Part shown: piece by piece, positions 33,773 to 42,210 of the stretch
Layout: every line of letters starts with the position of its first letter
Numbering within the stretch: the first letter of the stretch is position 1
Origin: Streptomyces sp. NBC_00285
GTDB taxonomy: Bacteria > Actinomycetota > Actinomycetes > Streptomycetales > Streptomycetaceae
Direction of reading: 5' to 3'
DNA: 64,000 nt
Assembly: GCF_036174265.1 (NCBI RefSeq)
Contig: NZ_CP108055.1
Coordinates: 7,440,001 to 7,504,000, forward strand
Program-made: the position numbers and the translations under genes
Notes under the pieces: generated by a model
What the model saw: only the letters and a program-made list of their open reading frames with translations
Told to the model about the DNA's origin: nothing
The model's database searches: none

Positions 33773-34980
33773 CCCGACTCGCGATCACCGGGATGGGATT
33801 CACGCTGCCGGGCGGAGTCCGCACGGCGAAGGACTTCTGGGGGCGAGTGCGTGCCGGGGAATCGGCACTCACGCCGCATTCGGCGTTCAACGACCGCGGT
33901 GTGCCGACCGTGATGGCGGGACAGCTCACACACGACCCGGTGGTCGCAGGGCTGGACCCGAAACACGCGAGCAAGTACTCGCGCGAGATCCTCGCGGCGC
34001 TCGCGAGTGTCGACGAGGCCTTGGACGACGCCGGTGTCGGTGACTTCGATCCGCAGCGCGCGGGTGTCGTCGCCTCGTCGTCGCGCGGCCCGCTGCAGTG
34101 GTGGGAGCGCGAGTTCGCCTCGGCGTCCGGGATCGGACGGGTACTGGGCGGTCTGCCGGGCGCGCCGGCAAGCATCGCGGCCATCCGCACCGGCGTCCAG
34201 GGCTACGTCACCACCGTGTCGTCGGCCTGTGTCGGCGGCACCCATGCGCTGCGGTCGGCGGCGGCGGAGCTGCGGTCCGACGAAGCCGACGTCATGATCG
34301 TCGTGGGGCACGAGTTCCCGCTGACCGCCGACCTGCTGCGGGTGTACACCGATCCGAAGTCACGGGTGCTGAGCCTGGGGACGACGGCGGCGGACTCGAT
34401 CCGTCCCTACGACGCCGACCGTGACGGCACCGCCCTCGGCGAGGGAGCCGTCGCCCTCGTCCTGGAACGGGAGGCCGACGCGGTGGCCCGTGGCGCGCAC
34501 ATCTACGCGTTCGTGCTGGCGACCGGCGTCGCCAACGAAGCGGCACACCCTACGACGATGGAGCTGTCCGGCGAGAAGACCGCGGCGCTCGCCGAGCGGG
34601 TGATCAAGAAGTCGGATCTGTCGGTCGGCGACATCGGCTACGTGTGCGGACACGGCACCGGTACCCGGTCGAACGACGTTGCCGAGAGCAGGGCTGTCCG
34701 GCGGGTCTTCGGCGAGCACACCGATGTGCCGCTGACGTCGGTGAAGCCGATCTTCGGGCACTTGTTCGGGGCTTCTTCGCTGGTCAACATCGCCGCGACG
34801 GCCTCGATGCTCGACACACAGACGATCGCGCCGACAGCCAACAGCGCGCAAGCCGACGCCGAGTGCGGGCTCGACTCCGTCTTCGGCGGCGCACGCGATG
34901 CCGATCTGCCCGCCGCGCTGTCGTTCGCGTTCGCGCTCGGCAGCCAGTCCTCGGCGGTGGCTCTGGCGGCGGCGCGATGA
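33769..34980 (+). CDS. 3-oxoacyl-ACP synthase, KAS II type (third ketosynthase class in cluster)
   Basis: A 403-residue condensing enzyme with an intact triad: Cys154 in VSSACVGG, His295 in CGHGTGTRSND and His331 in PIFGHLFGASS. It is distinct from the KS-alpha at 18851 and has no adjacent chain-length partner. It overlaps both the KAS III 2 gene and the hydrolase gene by 4 bp. No ACP is encoded in this half, so it may use the ACP of the left half, fatty-acid ACP, or acyl-CoA. Confidence 0.9.
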   Translation: MTRLAITGMGFTLPGGVRTAKDFWGRVRAGESALTPHSAFNDRGVPTVMAGQLTHDPVVAGLDPKHASKYSREILAALASVDEALDDAGVGDFDPQRAGVVASSSRGPLQWWEREFASASGIGRVLGGLPGAPASIAAIRTGVQGYVTTVSSACVGGTHALRSAAAELRSDEADVMIVVGHEFPLTADLLRVYTDPKSRVLSLGTTAADSIRPYDADRDGTALGEGAVALVLEREADAVARGAHIYAFVLATGVANEAAHPTTMELSGEKTAALAERVIKKSDLSVGDIGYVCGHGTGTRSNDVAESRAVRRVFGEHTDVPLTSVKPIFGHLFGASSLVNIAATASMLDTQTIAPTANSAQADAECGLDSVFGGARDADLPAALSFAFALGSQSSAVALAAAR

Positions 34981-35882
34981 CCGCCCCCATCGACGAGTCC
35001 CTGGCCCTGGCGACGATCGGGCACGAGTACGCGCGCGAATCCGTGCTCGCCGGTGAGCAGCTGAAGTCGAGGCTGACGACGTTGTACGACGTCCCGGACG
35101 GCATGACCTTCGCGCAGTACCGGGCGACGGTCCGGTTCGGCGACGACGCCACGGTGCCGACCGCGCGAGATCTGACGATCGAGGGCGTGCACGTCCGTTC
35201 GTTCACCCCCGAGACACCCTCACGCGGCGAATACCTGCACCTGCACGGTGGGGGGTGGTGTCTGGGCAGTCACACGACGCACGACGAGACGCTGCAACAG
35301 CTCGCCGATCGCACCGCGCTGACGGTGACTTCCATCGGCTATCGGATGGCGCCCGAACACCGCTACCCGGCGTGTCTTGACGACGTGCTCGCTGTCGCCC
35401 GCGCGGTCAGTGAGCGTCCGAGCGTGAAGTTCCTCGCGATAGGAGGCGAGTCAGCCGGCGCACACCTCGCCGCCCTGACCGTGCTCGAACTCTCCGAACG
35501 CCTGGGGCGGCAGCCCTTCTCCGCGGTCTCGCTCAACTACGGCGCCTTCGATCTCACCGCCGGACTCGACCGCGCGCTGGCGCTCCTGATGCCCGGCGCC
35601 ACCGTCGAGGACCGTTCGGCGGCCTCGCCGCTGCTCGCCGAGCTGAACGGCGTACCGGCCGCACGGTTCTGCGTCGGCACCGGCGACGCACTGCTCGCGC
35701 AGACCTTGTCGATGGAGGCGCGGTGGCGTGAACACGCGTCGACCGAACTGGATGTCTTCGCCGGGGCAGCCCACGCGTTCACCACGGTGCGGTCGACAGC
35801 GGCGCGGGTGGCGAAGATTCGTGAGGCAGAGTTCCTGTGCCGTCGACTCGATGCCGGGACGGCCCGAACCGACAGCCGATGA
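34977..35882 (+). CDS. Alpha/beta hydrolase, hormone-sensitive-lipase family
   Basis: A 301-residue cytoplasmic esterase/lactonase-type enzyme. The oxyanion motif HGGGWCLGS, nucleophile elbow GGESAGAH, Asp in VGTGDALLA and His in GAAHAFTT form a complete triad. It begins inside the KAS II stop (ATGA) and is the last gene of the operon. It could hydrolyse, cyclise or release the product. The first copy of the sdaA-derived terminator lies 54 bp downstream. Confidence 0.9.
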   Translation: MTAPIDESLALATIGHEYARESVLAGEQLKSRLTTLYDVPDGMTFAQYRATVRFGDDATVPTARDLTIEGVHVRSFTPETPSRGEYLHLHGGGWCLGSHTTHDETLQQLADRTALTVTSIGYRMAPEHRYPACLDDVLAVARAVSERPSVKFLAIGGESAGAHLAALTVLELSERLGRQPFSAVSLNYGAFDLTAGLDRALALLMPGATVEDRSAASPLLAELNGVPAARFCVGTGDALLAQTLSMEARWREHASTELDVFAGAAHAFTTVRSTAARVAKIREAEFLCRRLDAGTARTDSR

Positions 35883-35935
35883 TCCGGAGGCCGCGGGGGA
35901 AGGAGGCGGCCTTGGACAGGTGCTCCAGGACAAGA

Positions 35936-35977
35936 GGCCCTGACCGTGCTGAAGGCGCGAACGCACTGCTCAGGGCC
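35936..35977 (-). terminator. sdaA-type terminator, copy 1
   Basis: GGCCCTGA pairs with TCAGGGCC around a loop resembling those of the two other copies. It stands just beyond the att core at 35989 and would end transcription from both directions. Confidence 0.6.
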
Positions 35978-35988
35978 CACCCCCTCAG

Positions 35989-36018
35989 CACTCGATGATG
36001 TTCACCGCAAGCCCGCCC
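35989..36018. repeat. 30-bp sdaA-end core repeat, copy 1 (outer boundary)
   Basis: Identical over 30 bp to 40998-41027 and 43088-43117. On the minus strand it encodes the last residues of SdaA ([10 protein letters not shown]). The identity stops at 36018, where RHS-gene sequence begins. No GGGGACTT iterons flank this copy. It is therefore a candidate original attB/attL half at the biosynthetic-cluster side. Confidence 0.8.
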
Positions 36019-36957
36019 TCCGTGCGCCGAGGAGGTTCAGACCGGAGGTGGCGTCGGCGGGCTTGCCCAGGAACCCGTGGTTGTCCGCCCAACCGGTGGG
36101 TGCCGGGCCGCGTGGGCTGCCGTACGGATCGAAGGCGCGCCGTGTGATGGCCAGTGAGCTGCCGTCCACCTGGAGTTGGGCGGTGCCCTGCGGGGTGGTC
36201 GGCTGGTAGCTGATGCCGCCCTTGCTGGAGCGGACGGTCTGCGTACCGTCGGGGGCGCAGTAGTAGCGCAGTGCGGTGACGGCCTTGGTGGCGGTGTCGA
36301 GGGTGAGCTGCTCGGTGCCGCCGAAGAGGTAGAGGGTGTTGCCGCCCTGCCCGCGCTGGACCAGCAACTGGCCGTCGGCGTCGTAGAGATAGCCGGTCTT
36401 CTTGCCGTCGGTGGTGGTCGCGGAGGTCAGGCCCTCCTCGCTGTACTCGATCCCCTGAATGCCGGTACGGGCTCCGGTGGTGGTCCTGGTCTTGGTGTTG
36501 CCCGCGTCGTCGTACTCCGGGGTCAGCACGGAGGTGCCGGTGGTGGGGTTGCGGATGGTGACGGTGGACACCGCGTTGGGCTGCTTGGCGGGGGCCGTGC
36601 CGGCGCCCGGGTAGGCGAACGTCTGGGTGGTGTCCTTGGCCGCGTTGCCGGTCACGTCGTGGGTGACCTGCTGGGTGCGGTCTCCGAGCTGGTTGAACTG
36701 CCAGTCCGTCCAGTACGGGGCCGGTCCGCCGACAGTCGCCGGGCTGGGACGCGAGTGGTGCACCGGGCGAGCTGGCCGGCGGTGGCCGTGGTGAGTCCCT
36801 TGGTGTCCGTCCAGGCGGTGGTCAGCCGGTCCTGCGCGTCGTAGGCGAAGCACTGGGTGTCGGCGGTGCGGTCCGTGCCGCCGTTGGAGCGGACGTCGGA
36901 GACCGCGGTGATGTTGCCGGCCTGGTCGTAGCCGTAGGTGGTGTCCGAGATCGGGTA
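36019..36957 (-). pseudogene. RHS/YD-repeat protein fragment, truncated and frameshifted
   Basis: The C-proximal part of an RHS repeat protein (wall-associated or polymorphic-toxin type). YD-like repeats such as YDDAGNTKT and GYLYDADGQLL lead into GFLGKPADATSGLNLLGAR, the usual end of the RHS core. It breaks off at the 30-bp att-like repeat (36018), so the toxin tip is lost. A frameshift near 36750 separates the upstream segment (containing YGYDQAGNITAV), and the N-terminus is lost at about 36957, where a head-to-head junction with another fragment occurs. Confidence 0.8.
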
Positions 36958-38171
36958 TCGCCGGCTCTCGCACTACCAACGGCACCGCGGCGCAGGTGTA
37001 CACCTGCAACGGCAGCGACGCCCAGAACTTCACCCTCGGCACCGACCACACCGTGCACGTCATGGGCAAGTGCCTGGACGTCACCAAGGGCGGCACCGAC
37101 AACGGCACTGAAGTGCAACTCTTCCAGTGCAACAACTCCGGCTCCCAGGAGGGGGTCCCGGGCCCGTACCAGGGCACGCTCAAGAACCCGCAGTCCAGCC
37201 GCTGCCTCGCCGACCCCGCCGGTAACCGCAACCCCCGCACCCAGGTCGTCATCTGGGACTGCAAGAACATCGCCGACCAGAAGTGGGCCGCCGACAACGG
37301 CAATGTGCTGCCCGCTGCCCAGCCGGTGCTCCCGGTCGGCGTCGGCGAGCAGGACTACCCAACCGTTGCCTCTCCGGGCGACGTGCAGGGCACCGGCTTC
37401 CCGGCGCTGTACGCCGCCTCCCGTTCCGGCCGGATGATCGAGTACCCGGGCGCCGCGGCCGACGGCGGCCTGGCACAATTCACCGCCCCGGTGAGCATCG
37501 GTCACGTCCACCGGCCCGCCGACTGGTGGAAGCTGGACGGCACCGCGGACAGCGTCCGGCCCGCCAACGGCCTCACCCTGAACGGCGGTGCCGCCGTGAC
37601 CGCCGATGCCGCACGGGGCAGCGCGCTCGCCCTGAATGGCAGCACCGGCTACGCGGCCACGTCGGGCACCGTGCTCGACACCAGCCGCAGCTACACCGTC
37701 TCGGCCTGGGCCAACCTCAGCAGCCTGAGCGGGAACTCCAGCTTCGTCTCGCAGTCCGGCACCAGCGCCAACGGCCTCCAGCTGTACTACTCCAGCGGCG
37801 CGCATGCCTTCGCCTTCGGCCACGCCCACGCGGACAACACGGAGGGCGACTTCACCAGTGCGTACGGGCCCACCACGGGGGCGCATAGCCCGAAGACGAA
37901 CACGTGGTTCCACCTGGTGGGCGTCTTCGACGCCGACACACAGCAGTTGCGTCTCTACGTGAACGACGACCTGGCCGCCACCGCCACCTACAAGGGCACG
38001 ATCTGGAACGCGAACGGGCCGCTGCAGATCGGGCGCCGGATATTCCAAGGCAACTACGGGGAGTACACCGCCGGCAAGGTGGCCGACGTACAGCTCTTCA
38101 CCGAGGCACTCACTTCGGGCGGTGTCGCCTCACTCGGCAGGAACCGCCCGGTTCCCACTCAGCTCGGCTGA
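36958..38171 (+). pseudogene. Ricin B-lectin / LamG C-terminal fragment of a surface protein
   Basis: An open stretch of about 400 codons with a ricin-type trefoil part (VYTCNGSDAQNF, KCLDVTKGG, QLFQCN, QxW-like DQKW) and then a LamG/concanavalin-like jellyroll (about residues 170-385, with ALNGSTGYA, YTVSAWANLSS and FHLVGVFD). No start or signal peptide is present; it begins abruptly at the junction with the RHS fragment, so it lacks its N-terminus. It would have been a secreted carbohydrate-binding protein. A perfect 14-bp hairpin follows the stop. Confidence 0.75.
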
Positions 38172-38188
38172 GTCCCGGGTGCTGTACA

Positions 38189-38226
38189 CGGCGCCCCGCC
38201 CAGGGTGAGGGGTGGGCGGGGCGCCG
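38189..38226 (+). terminator. Hairpin after the LamG fragment
   Basis: Perfect 14-bp arms CGGCGCCCCGCCCA (38189-38202) and TGGGCGGGGCGCCG (38213-38226) with a 10-nt loop, 17 bp after the stop codon. Confidence 0.85.
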
Positions 38227-38395
38227 GGTTTGTCCCCTGGTGGCTCGCCTCGACGACGGTTCACAGGACGACGCCCCAGGCGGTCCCGCAGGCGAGGCCG
38301 CACCCACGCGGTGGCCAGGTGCCTCTGCTTCCACCACCCCCCCGCCGGCCCGTCCGGAGGCCGTCGGCCCCGGCATCGCTGCTCTCCGCGCCAGG

Positions 38396-38668
38396 TCAGG
38401 ACGTCAGCAGGTGTGGCGCGTACTCGCGGACCGCATCCAGCAGTTGTCGCTTCGACGGGTTGACCATGGCGTGCCCGGCGACGGTGACGGTGGGCACCGT
38501 CTCGTTCCCGTCCGCGACGGAGCGGACGAACGCCGCTGCGTCCTTGTCCTGCCAGATGTTCCGCTTGGTGTAGCGCAGGCGGGTGAAGAACAGGCTCAGC
38601 CGCAGGTTCATACAGAACACGCAGCCGGGCCGCCAGTACATGACGACGCCGTCGCTTTCCTCGGTCAT
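38396..38668 (-). CDS. Mycoredoxin/glutaredoxin-like protein
   Basis: A 90-residue thioredoxin-fold protein with active-site CVFC (residues 16-19), the cis-Pro segment ETVPTV and a following TVAGHAMVNPS. Actinobacterial mycoredoxins reduce mycothiol mixed disulfides. ATG 38668 is 49 bp from the end of the SUKH gene, in the same direction, so the two may be co-transcribed. Here it lies inside an integrated element, so it may be an accessory copy. Confidence 0.87.
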   Translation of the reverse strand: MTEESDGVVMYWRPGCVFCMNLRLSLFFTRLRYTKRNIWQDKDAAAFVRSVADGNETVPTVTVAGHAMVNPSKRQLLDAVREYAPHLLTS

Positions 38669-38717
38669 GGCCTTCCCCCGTACGGTGTTGCCGTCCCTGG
38701 CGGCTCGAACGCCCAGC

Positions 38718-40076
38718 CTACTGAACGCCGGGGCCCATACTTCGGGGCGTGGCCAGGATCTCGTGGCCGCGGTCCGGGGTGATCAGCTGGGCCAGGACCG
38801 GGTCGGCGAACAGGGATATCGGGGCGATATGGTCCTCGCACACCGGGTGCCACAGGCGTAGCGCCGCACGGAGTTCGGGCCAGACTTCGTCACACAGGCC
38901 GGCGCGGGCCGTGCGGACCTTGGCGGGGTCGGACAGTGGGTCGGTTTCGGGCCGTGGGCCGTCGTCCGCGTACAGGGTGATGACGATCGGCCCGGTATGG
39001 ATCGGCGGCTCGGCGGAAGCCTGGAAGGCTGGTTGCCCGGCGAGGCGGTCGGCGACGGCGTGCACGGCTGCGTCGAACTCGGGTCCGCCGAAGGTGAGCC
39101 GGAAGCCCGGCTCGACCGTCTGGGCCTCGTAGTCGGCGACGAGCGCTCGCACAGGTGCGGGCGCGTGCTCCTTGAGCCGCGGCAGCGGCCGCAGGTCGTG
39201 GGGGTGGGCGAGCTGGTCCTGCCGGACCAGGAGCGGCAGGAGTTCCGCGGCGAAGAGCGGGCTGAGCAGGAGGTCGTCGTTCCCCGGGCGATACCACATC
39301 AGGCTCGCGATGTGGCGGCGCCAATCGCCGAGCATCGCTTTCATCTGCATGCTCAGCACGTCTGCCCGCTCCCGCCCGTACTCGTGTGCCTGGGCGAACA
39401 CCGACAGCGGGGCGTCGACCGCCCCGGCCAGTGCCTCGCATCGGGCCCGCTCGACCTTCGCGTCCCAGTGGTCCCGGGTGGCGCCGGGCGGCTTGCGCAG
39501 GGCGTGGAAGGACACCCACTGTCGGCGCATGAGGTCGTGGAAGGAGTCGTACCGCTTTGGTCCCTCGCCGGACCAGGAGGCGAGCCAGTACGCCGCCCAC
39601 TCGCCGTCCTCGTCCACGTCGCCGGGGTCGAGCAGCATGACCGCCGCGTCGCCCTCAAGGGACAGGCGCAGGCAGCGTGCGAGGACCTTCGCCTCCTGAA
39701 CGACGAACGCCTCCTCGCCGTCCTCGTTCTCCTCGACATCGTCCTCAGCGAGGTCTTCCCAGACCTCGATCCAGGTGCGGTCGTCGGTGTCCCGCAGCCA
39801 TTCCAGCTCTGCGGCGCCCGCCAGCCGGTAGATGAAGTTGCCCGCGTTCCGCCACCCGTTGGTGACCAGCAGGAAGCCCCGCAGCGAAGGCGGCAGCCGG
39901 CGCCCCAGCCGGGCCTCGGCCACGGCGACCTCGGCCTCACTCGCCGGCGCGAACCCGAGCCAGGCGTCCCTCACGACCCCCGGCGCGAGCGGTGCGTCCT
40001 TGTCCGGGTCGTACCCCGCGATCCACTCCGTGCTCCACTGCTCCAGAAACGGCCGCCACGCCGTAGGCTCACCCAT
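38718..40076 (-). CDS. SMI1/KNR4 (SUKH) family protein
   Basis: A 452-residue cytoplasmic protein whose N-terminal 180 residues form a SUKH domain: W.PASEAEVAVAEARLGRRLP, then FLLVTNGWRNAG and a later FVVQEAKVLARCL. The remaining 270 residues are of unknown function. SUKH proteins are best known as immunity proteins against polymorphic toxins, including RHS toxins, and an RHS remnant lies 1.8 kb away on the same element. It is long for a simple immunity protein, so a regulatory role is possible. Confidence 0.8.
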   Translation of the reverse strand: MGEPTAWRPFLEQWSTEWIAGYDPDKDAPLAPGVVRDAWLGFAPASEAEVAVAEARLGRRLPPSLRGFLLVTNGWRNAGNFIYRLAGAAELEWLRDTDDRTWIEVWEDLAEDDVEENEDGEEAFVVQEAKVLARCLRLSLEGDAAVMLLDPGDVDEDGEWAAYWLASWSGEGPKRYDSFHDLMRRQWVSFHALRKPPGATRDHWDAKVERARCEALAGAVDAPLSVFAQAHEYGRERADVLSMQMKAMLGDWRRHIASLMWYRPGNDDLLLSPLFAAELLPLLVRQDQLAHPHDLRPLPRLKEHAPAPVRALVADYEAQTVEPGFRLTFGGPEFDAAVHAVADRLAGQPAFQASAEPPIHTGPIVITLYADDGPRPETDPLSDPAKVRTARAGLCDEVWPELRAALRLWHPVCEDHIAPISLFADPVLAQLITPDRGHEILATPRSMGPGVQ

Positions 40077-40182
40077 CGCCCCTCCACCCTCTCACTCTCC
40101 GTCGTCCGACTTCACCTCACCACAGGGGTACGACAACGGGGTGCGGCCCGACTCGGCCACGCGTGCCTGCCGGGGGAAGAGA

Positions 40183-40857
40183 TCAAGACCCGCGACCGCG
40201 CCCCGGCCCCGGGCTTCGAGAGAGCCAGAGGTCCCGGTTGCCCGCGATCAGCACGCGCCTGTCCGCGAGGGTGACCGCCGTTCTCGGGGGGTCCTCGCTG
40301 CAGCCGAGGAGGCCGCGTTCCCAGCCCGTGGTCGTCCCGTTGCCAACCCAGACGCAGCCGTACAGCACTGTGCGGGTGTTCGGCTTGGACTTGCGCCGGG
40401 GGGCCGAGCCGACCAGGATCGGGTGGCCCGCGGAGTCGACGGTCGCGGCAGTGATCTCGCCGGTGCCCATGGCCGAGGTGTCCATCCGGGTCCAGTGGGT
40501 GCCGTCCTGGCTGGTGAGAACCAGCCGGCGGGAGTCGTAGAAGGCGCCGGCCCTGGCATAGCCGCCCACGGCGAACCAGTGGCCCGACGCATACAGGACG
40601 CTGTGCACCTGTGTGCCGGGTGGCGTCCCGGTGATTTCGCCGGATGACCAGTGCGCGCCGCCGTCCCCGCTGAGCCAGAACGGGATCGTGCCCGAGGAGT
40701 GGAAGTCGTAGGCGTTCGTCGCCGCCGTGCCGAAGGCGACGACCTCCGTGCCGCTGACGCCGAAGTCGCCCACGGGCGTGGACGGTTGCCGGCCGTCGAT
40801 CGGCGGCAGCGGAACCCGACGCACGGTCCTGCCCGCGTCCCCCAGGCCAGGCTTCCG
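40183..40857 (-). pseudogene. BNR/Asp-box repeat protein fragment
   Basis: About 225 codons of a sialidase-like beta-propeller with Asp-box-type repeats (WLSGDGGAHW and LTSQDGTHWTRM). No signal peptide or start belongs to it: the upstream end is cut by the element 1 right-end sequence containing GGGGACTT iterons. It looks like the 3' part of a secreted propeller protein truncated by insertion. Confidence 0.65.
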
Positions 40858-40873
40858 GCCCGTGAGATTTCCT

Positions 40874-40924
40874 GGGGACTTTTCGGGGACTTTCAAGCCT
40901 GTCCCAGGGACTTCTCGGGGATTT
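40874..40924. repeat. GGGGACTT iterons, right end of element 1
   Basis: GGGGACTT at 40874 and 40885, AGGGACTT at 40906 and GGGGATTT at 40917 are spaced 11, 21 and 11 bp, that is, one or two helical turns. The same array with the same spacing precedes the sdaA copy (42963-43013). They resemble arm-type recombinase or accessory-protein sites. Confidence 0.6.
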
Positions 40925-40944
40925 TCCGCCGAGTATGCGGGGAA

Positions 40945-40987
40945 GGCCCTGACACCGCTGAAAGACCCGAATGCGCTGGTCAGGGCC
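40945..40987 (-). terminator. sdaA-type terminator, copy 2
   Basis: Perfect 9-bp stem GGCCCTGAC / GTCAGGGCC, placed relative to the core exactly as in the genuine sdaA locus. Confidence 0.75.
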
Positions 40988-40993
40988 TACTTT

Positions 40994-41062
40994 TCAGCAC
41001 TCGATGATGTTCACCGCAAGCCCGCCCCGGGCGGTCTCCTTGTACTTCACGGACATGTCAGC
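40994..41062 (-). pseudogene. Captured 3' end of sdaA (22 codons plus stop)
   Basis: The 22 residues encoded before the stop are identical to the C-terminus of SdaA at 43084. Several codons differ synonymously (Ser AGC/TCC, Val GTC/GTG, Thr ACG/ACC, Ala GCT/GCC, Cys TGT/TGC). The copy therefore came from the sdaA gene of a different host rather than from recent duplication, as expected of an element that restores the 3' end of its target gene. Confidence 0.8.
40998..41027. repeat. 30-bp sdaA-end core repeat, copy 2 (element junction)
   Basis: Identical to the cores at 35989 and 43088. This copy has GGGGACTT iterons on both sides, as expected at a junction of two tandem elements, or of an attP-like site. 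Confidence 0.8.
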
Positions 41063-41124
41063 TGCTATTGATCATGCTCATGACCTGTGGTTTTGTCGTG
41101 GGCGGGCTCGTCCTGAGTCGCGTC

Positions 41125-41143
41125 GGGGACTTCTCGGGGACTT
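41125..41143. repeat. GGGGACTT iterons, left end of element 2
   Basis: Two copies of GGGGACTT, at 41125 and 41136, 11 bp apart, on the other side of core copy 2. Confidence 0.55.
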
Positions 41144-41245
41144 CTTGCCGAGGGCTGCCTGCGAAGTATCCGATGGTACGTGACGTGCTTGCGGGAGTCG
41201 GGTCGTCAGTGTTCGTACAGGCGTCCGATCGCTTCGCCGGGCACC

Positions 41246-41284
41246 CGCACTCGTAATGCGTAGGTCTCGGGTCTGCGTCCCGAA
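41246..41284 (+). pseudogene. tRNA-Thr(CGU)-like 3'-half remnant
   Basis: CGCACTCGTAATGCG resembles an anticodon arm with anticodon CGU. It is followed by TAGGTCTCGGG and a 4-bp T-stem (CGGG/CCCG), but the T-loop is degenerate and no D-arm or acceptor stem is found. It is probably a relic of a tRNA-targeted integration carried with the element; a chance match is possible. Confidence 0.35.
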
Positions 41285-41310
41285 GACTTGGTCGGTCGGC
41301 CAGGTCTGGT

Positions 41311-42210
41311 TCATGACCAGGTGAGGGTCGCTGCATTCCACGTGAGGGTGATGGCGCCGCCATTGAGGAGTGTGTCGGCGAAGGTGGTGACCTGTCGGAC
41401 GACCTCGGTGAAGCGTTCGGGGTAGCCGGTTGCGGCGGCGCCCTGTCGGCGGCGCCAGGCGGTGTAGGAGGTCTGGCGACGTTCGCCGAGGTCGCTGATG
41501 GCGGTGCTGAGGGGTTTCAGGGTGATGCCTCGGTGTACGGCGGTGGCGGTCAGCGCCGTCGTGAGTTCCTGGCCGTCGAGGTCGTTGAGGGTGAGCAGGC
41601 GGTAGAGGTCTCCGTAGTCGCGGTCGCGGGTGTTGAGGTCGCCGAGGGAAACAGCGGTGGAGAGTTTTTCGGCGATGACGGTGGCGAGGGGGTAGCCGAG
41701 GATCTGGAAGCTTTCCGTCGTGAGCTGCTGTGGGTAGTCGATGATTCGAGGGCCGGGGGTGACAGGGTCGCCGAAGCTGACATCCAACTGGAGCTTGAGC
41801 CGGGCCCGGGCGATGGAGGCGGCCATGGACAGGCGTACGCCGTGGTACTCGTCCTCCTCGCGGATGGGGACGGTCTTGAGCGTTGCGGGATCGAACGCGA
41901 CTCCGTCGTCGATCTCGGTGGCGGCGATGACTGCGATCCTGCGGACGATCTCGGCTTCCGTGCCTGGGAACGAGCGGCCGAGGATGTCGATGTCGCGGGT
42001 CATTCGACGTGCGCCGAACTGGGCCAGCAGCAGGCCGCCCTTGAGGACGAAGTGTTCCCGGCCAAGAGGCGAAACGGCCAAGCGGTAGAGGAATCGTTCG
42101 AGGACGTACTCGACCATGATCTCGTCTGTGGACCGGCTGTTGCGGCGAGCCAGGTTGCGCAGGTCGTTGTAGACGCGGCCGGCTGTGGTGTCACGCGCGG
42201 GGTTGGCCAT
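41311..42210 (-). CDS. AbiEii/AbiGii-type nucleotidyltransferase toxin
   Basis: A 299-residue DUF1814-type nucleotidyltransferase. The motif region VLKGGLLLAQFGARR is followed by TRDIDIL, holding the metal-binding DxD, then a helical C-terminal part. AbiEii toxins are GTP-binding nucleotidyltransferases, and related enzymes block tRNA; the system aborts phage infection. Its ATG overlaps the antitoxin stop by one base (TGATG), as in type IV toxin-antitoxin operons. The pair is the only cargo of element 2. Confidence 0.9.
   Translation of the reverse strand: MANPARDTTAGRVYNDLRNLARRNSRSTDEIMVEYVLERFLYRLAVSPLGREHFVLKGGLLLAQFGARRMTRDIDILGRSFPGTEAEIVRRIAVIAATEIDDGVAFDPATLKTVPIREEDEYHGVRLSMAASIARARLKLQLDVSFGDPVTPGPRIIDYPQQLTTESFQILGYPLATVIAEKLSTAVSLGDLNTRDRDYGDLYRLLTLNDLDGQELTTALTATAVHRGITLKPLSTAISDLGERRQTSYTAWRRRQGAAATGYPERFTEVVRQVTTFADTLLNGGAITLTWNAATLTWS

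Larger units (their letters stand above)
35989..41027. mobile_element. Integrated element 1, degenerate, between att-like copies 1 and 2
   Basis: About 5 kb bounded by the 30-bp direct repeats. Contents are mostly remnants: truncated RHS, ricin/LamG and BNR genes, plus intact mycoredoxin and SUKH genes. The right end carries four GGGGACTT-like iterons (40874-40924), a terminator copy and a 22-codon sdaA end. No integrase or excisionase gene is present, so it would be non-autonomous or decayed. Confidence 0.6.
40841..41062. repeat. About 210-bp imperfect direct repeat, left copy
   Basis: This segment (iterons, terminator, core, 22 codons of the sdaA end) is repeated at about 42930-43152, 2.09 kb to the right. 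Similarity is around 80-85% outside the identical 30-bp core. Confidence 0.75.
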
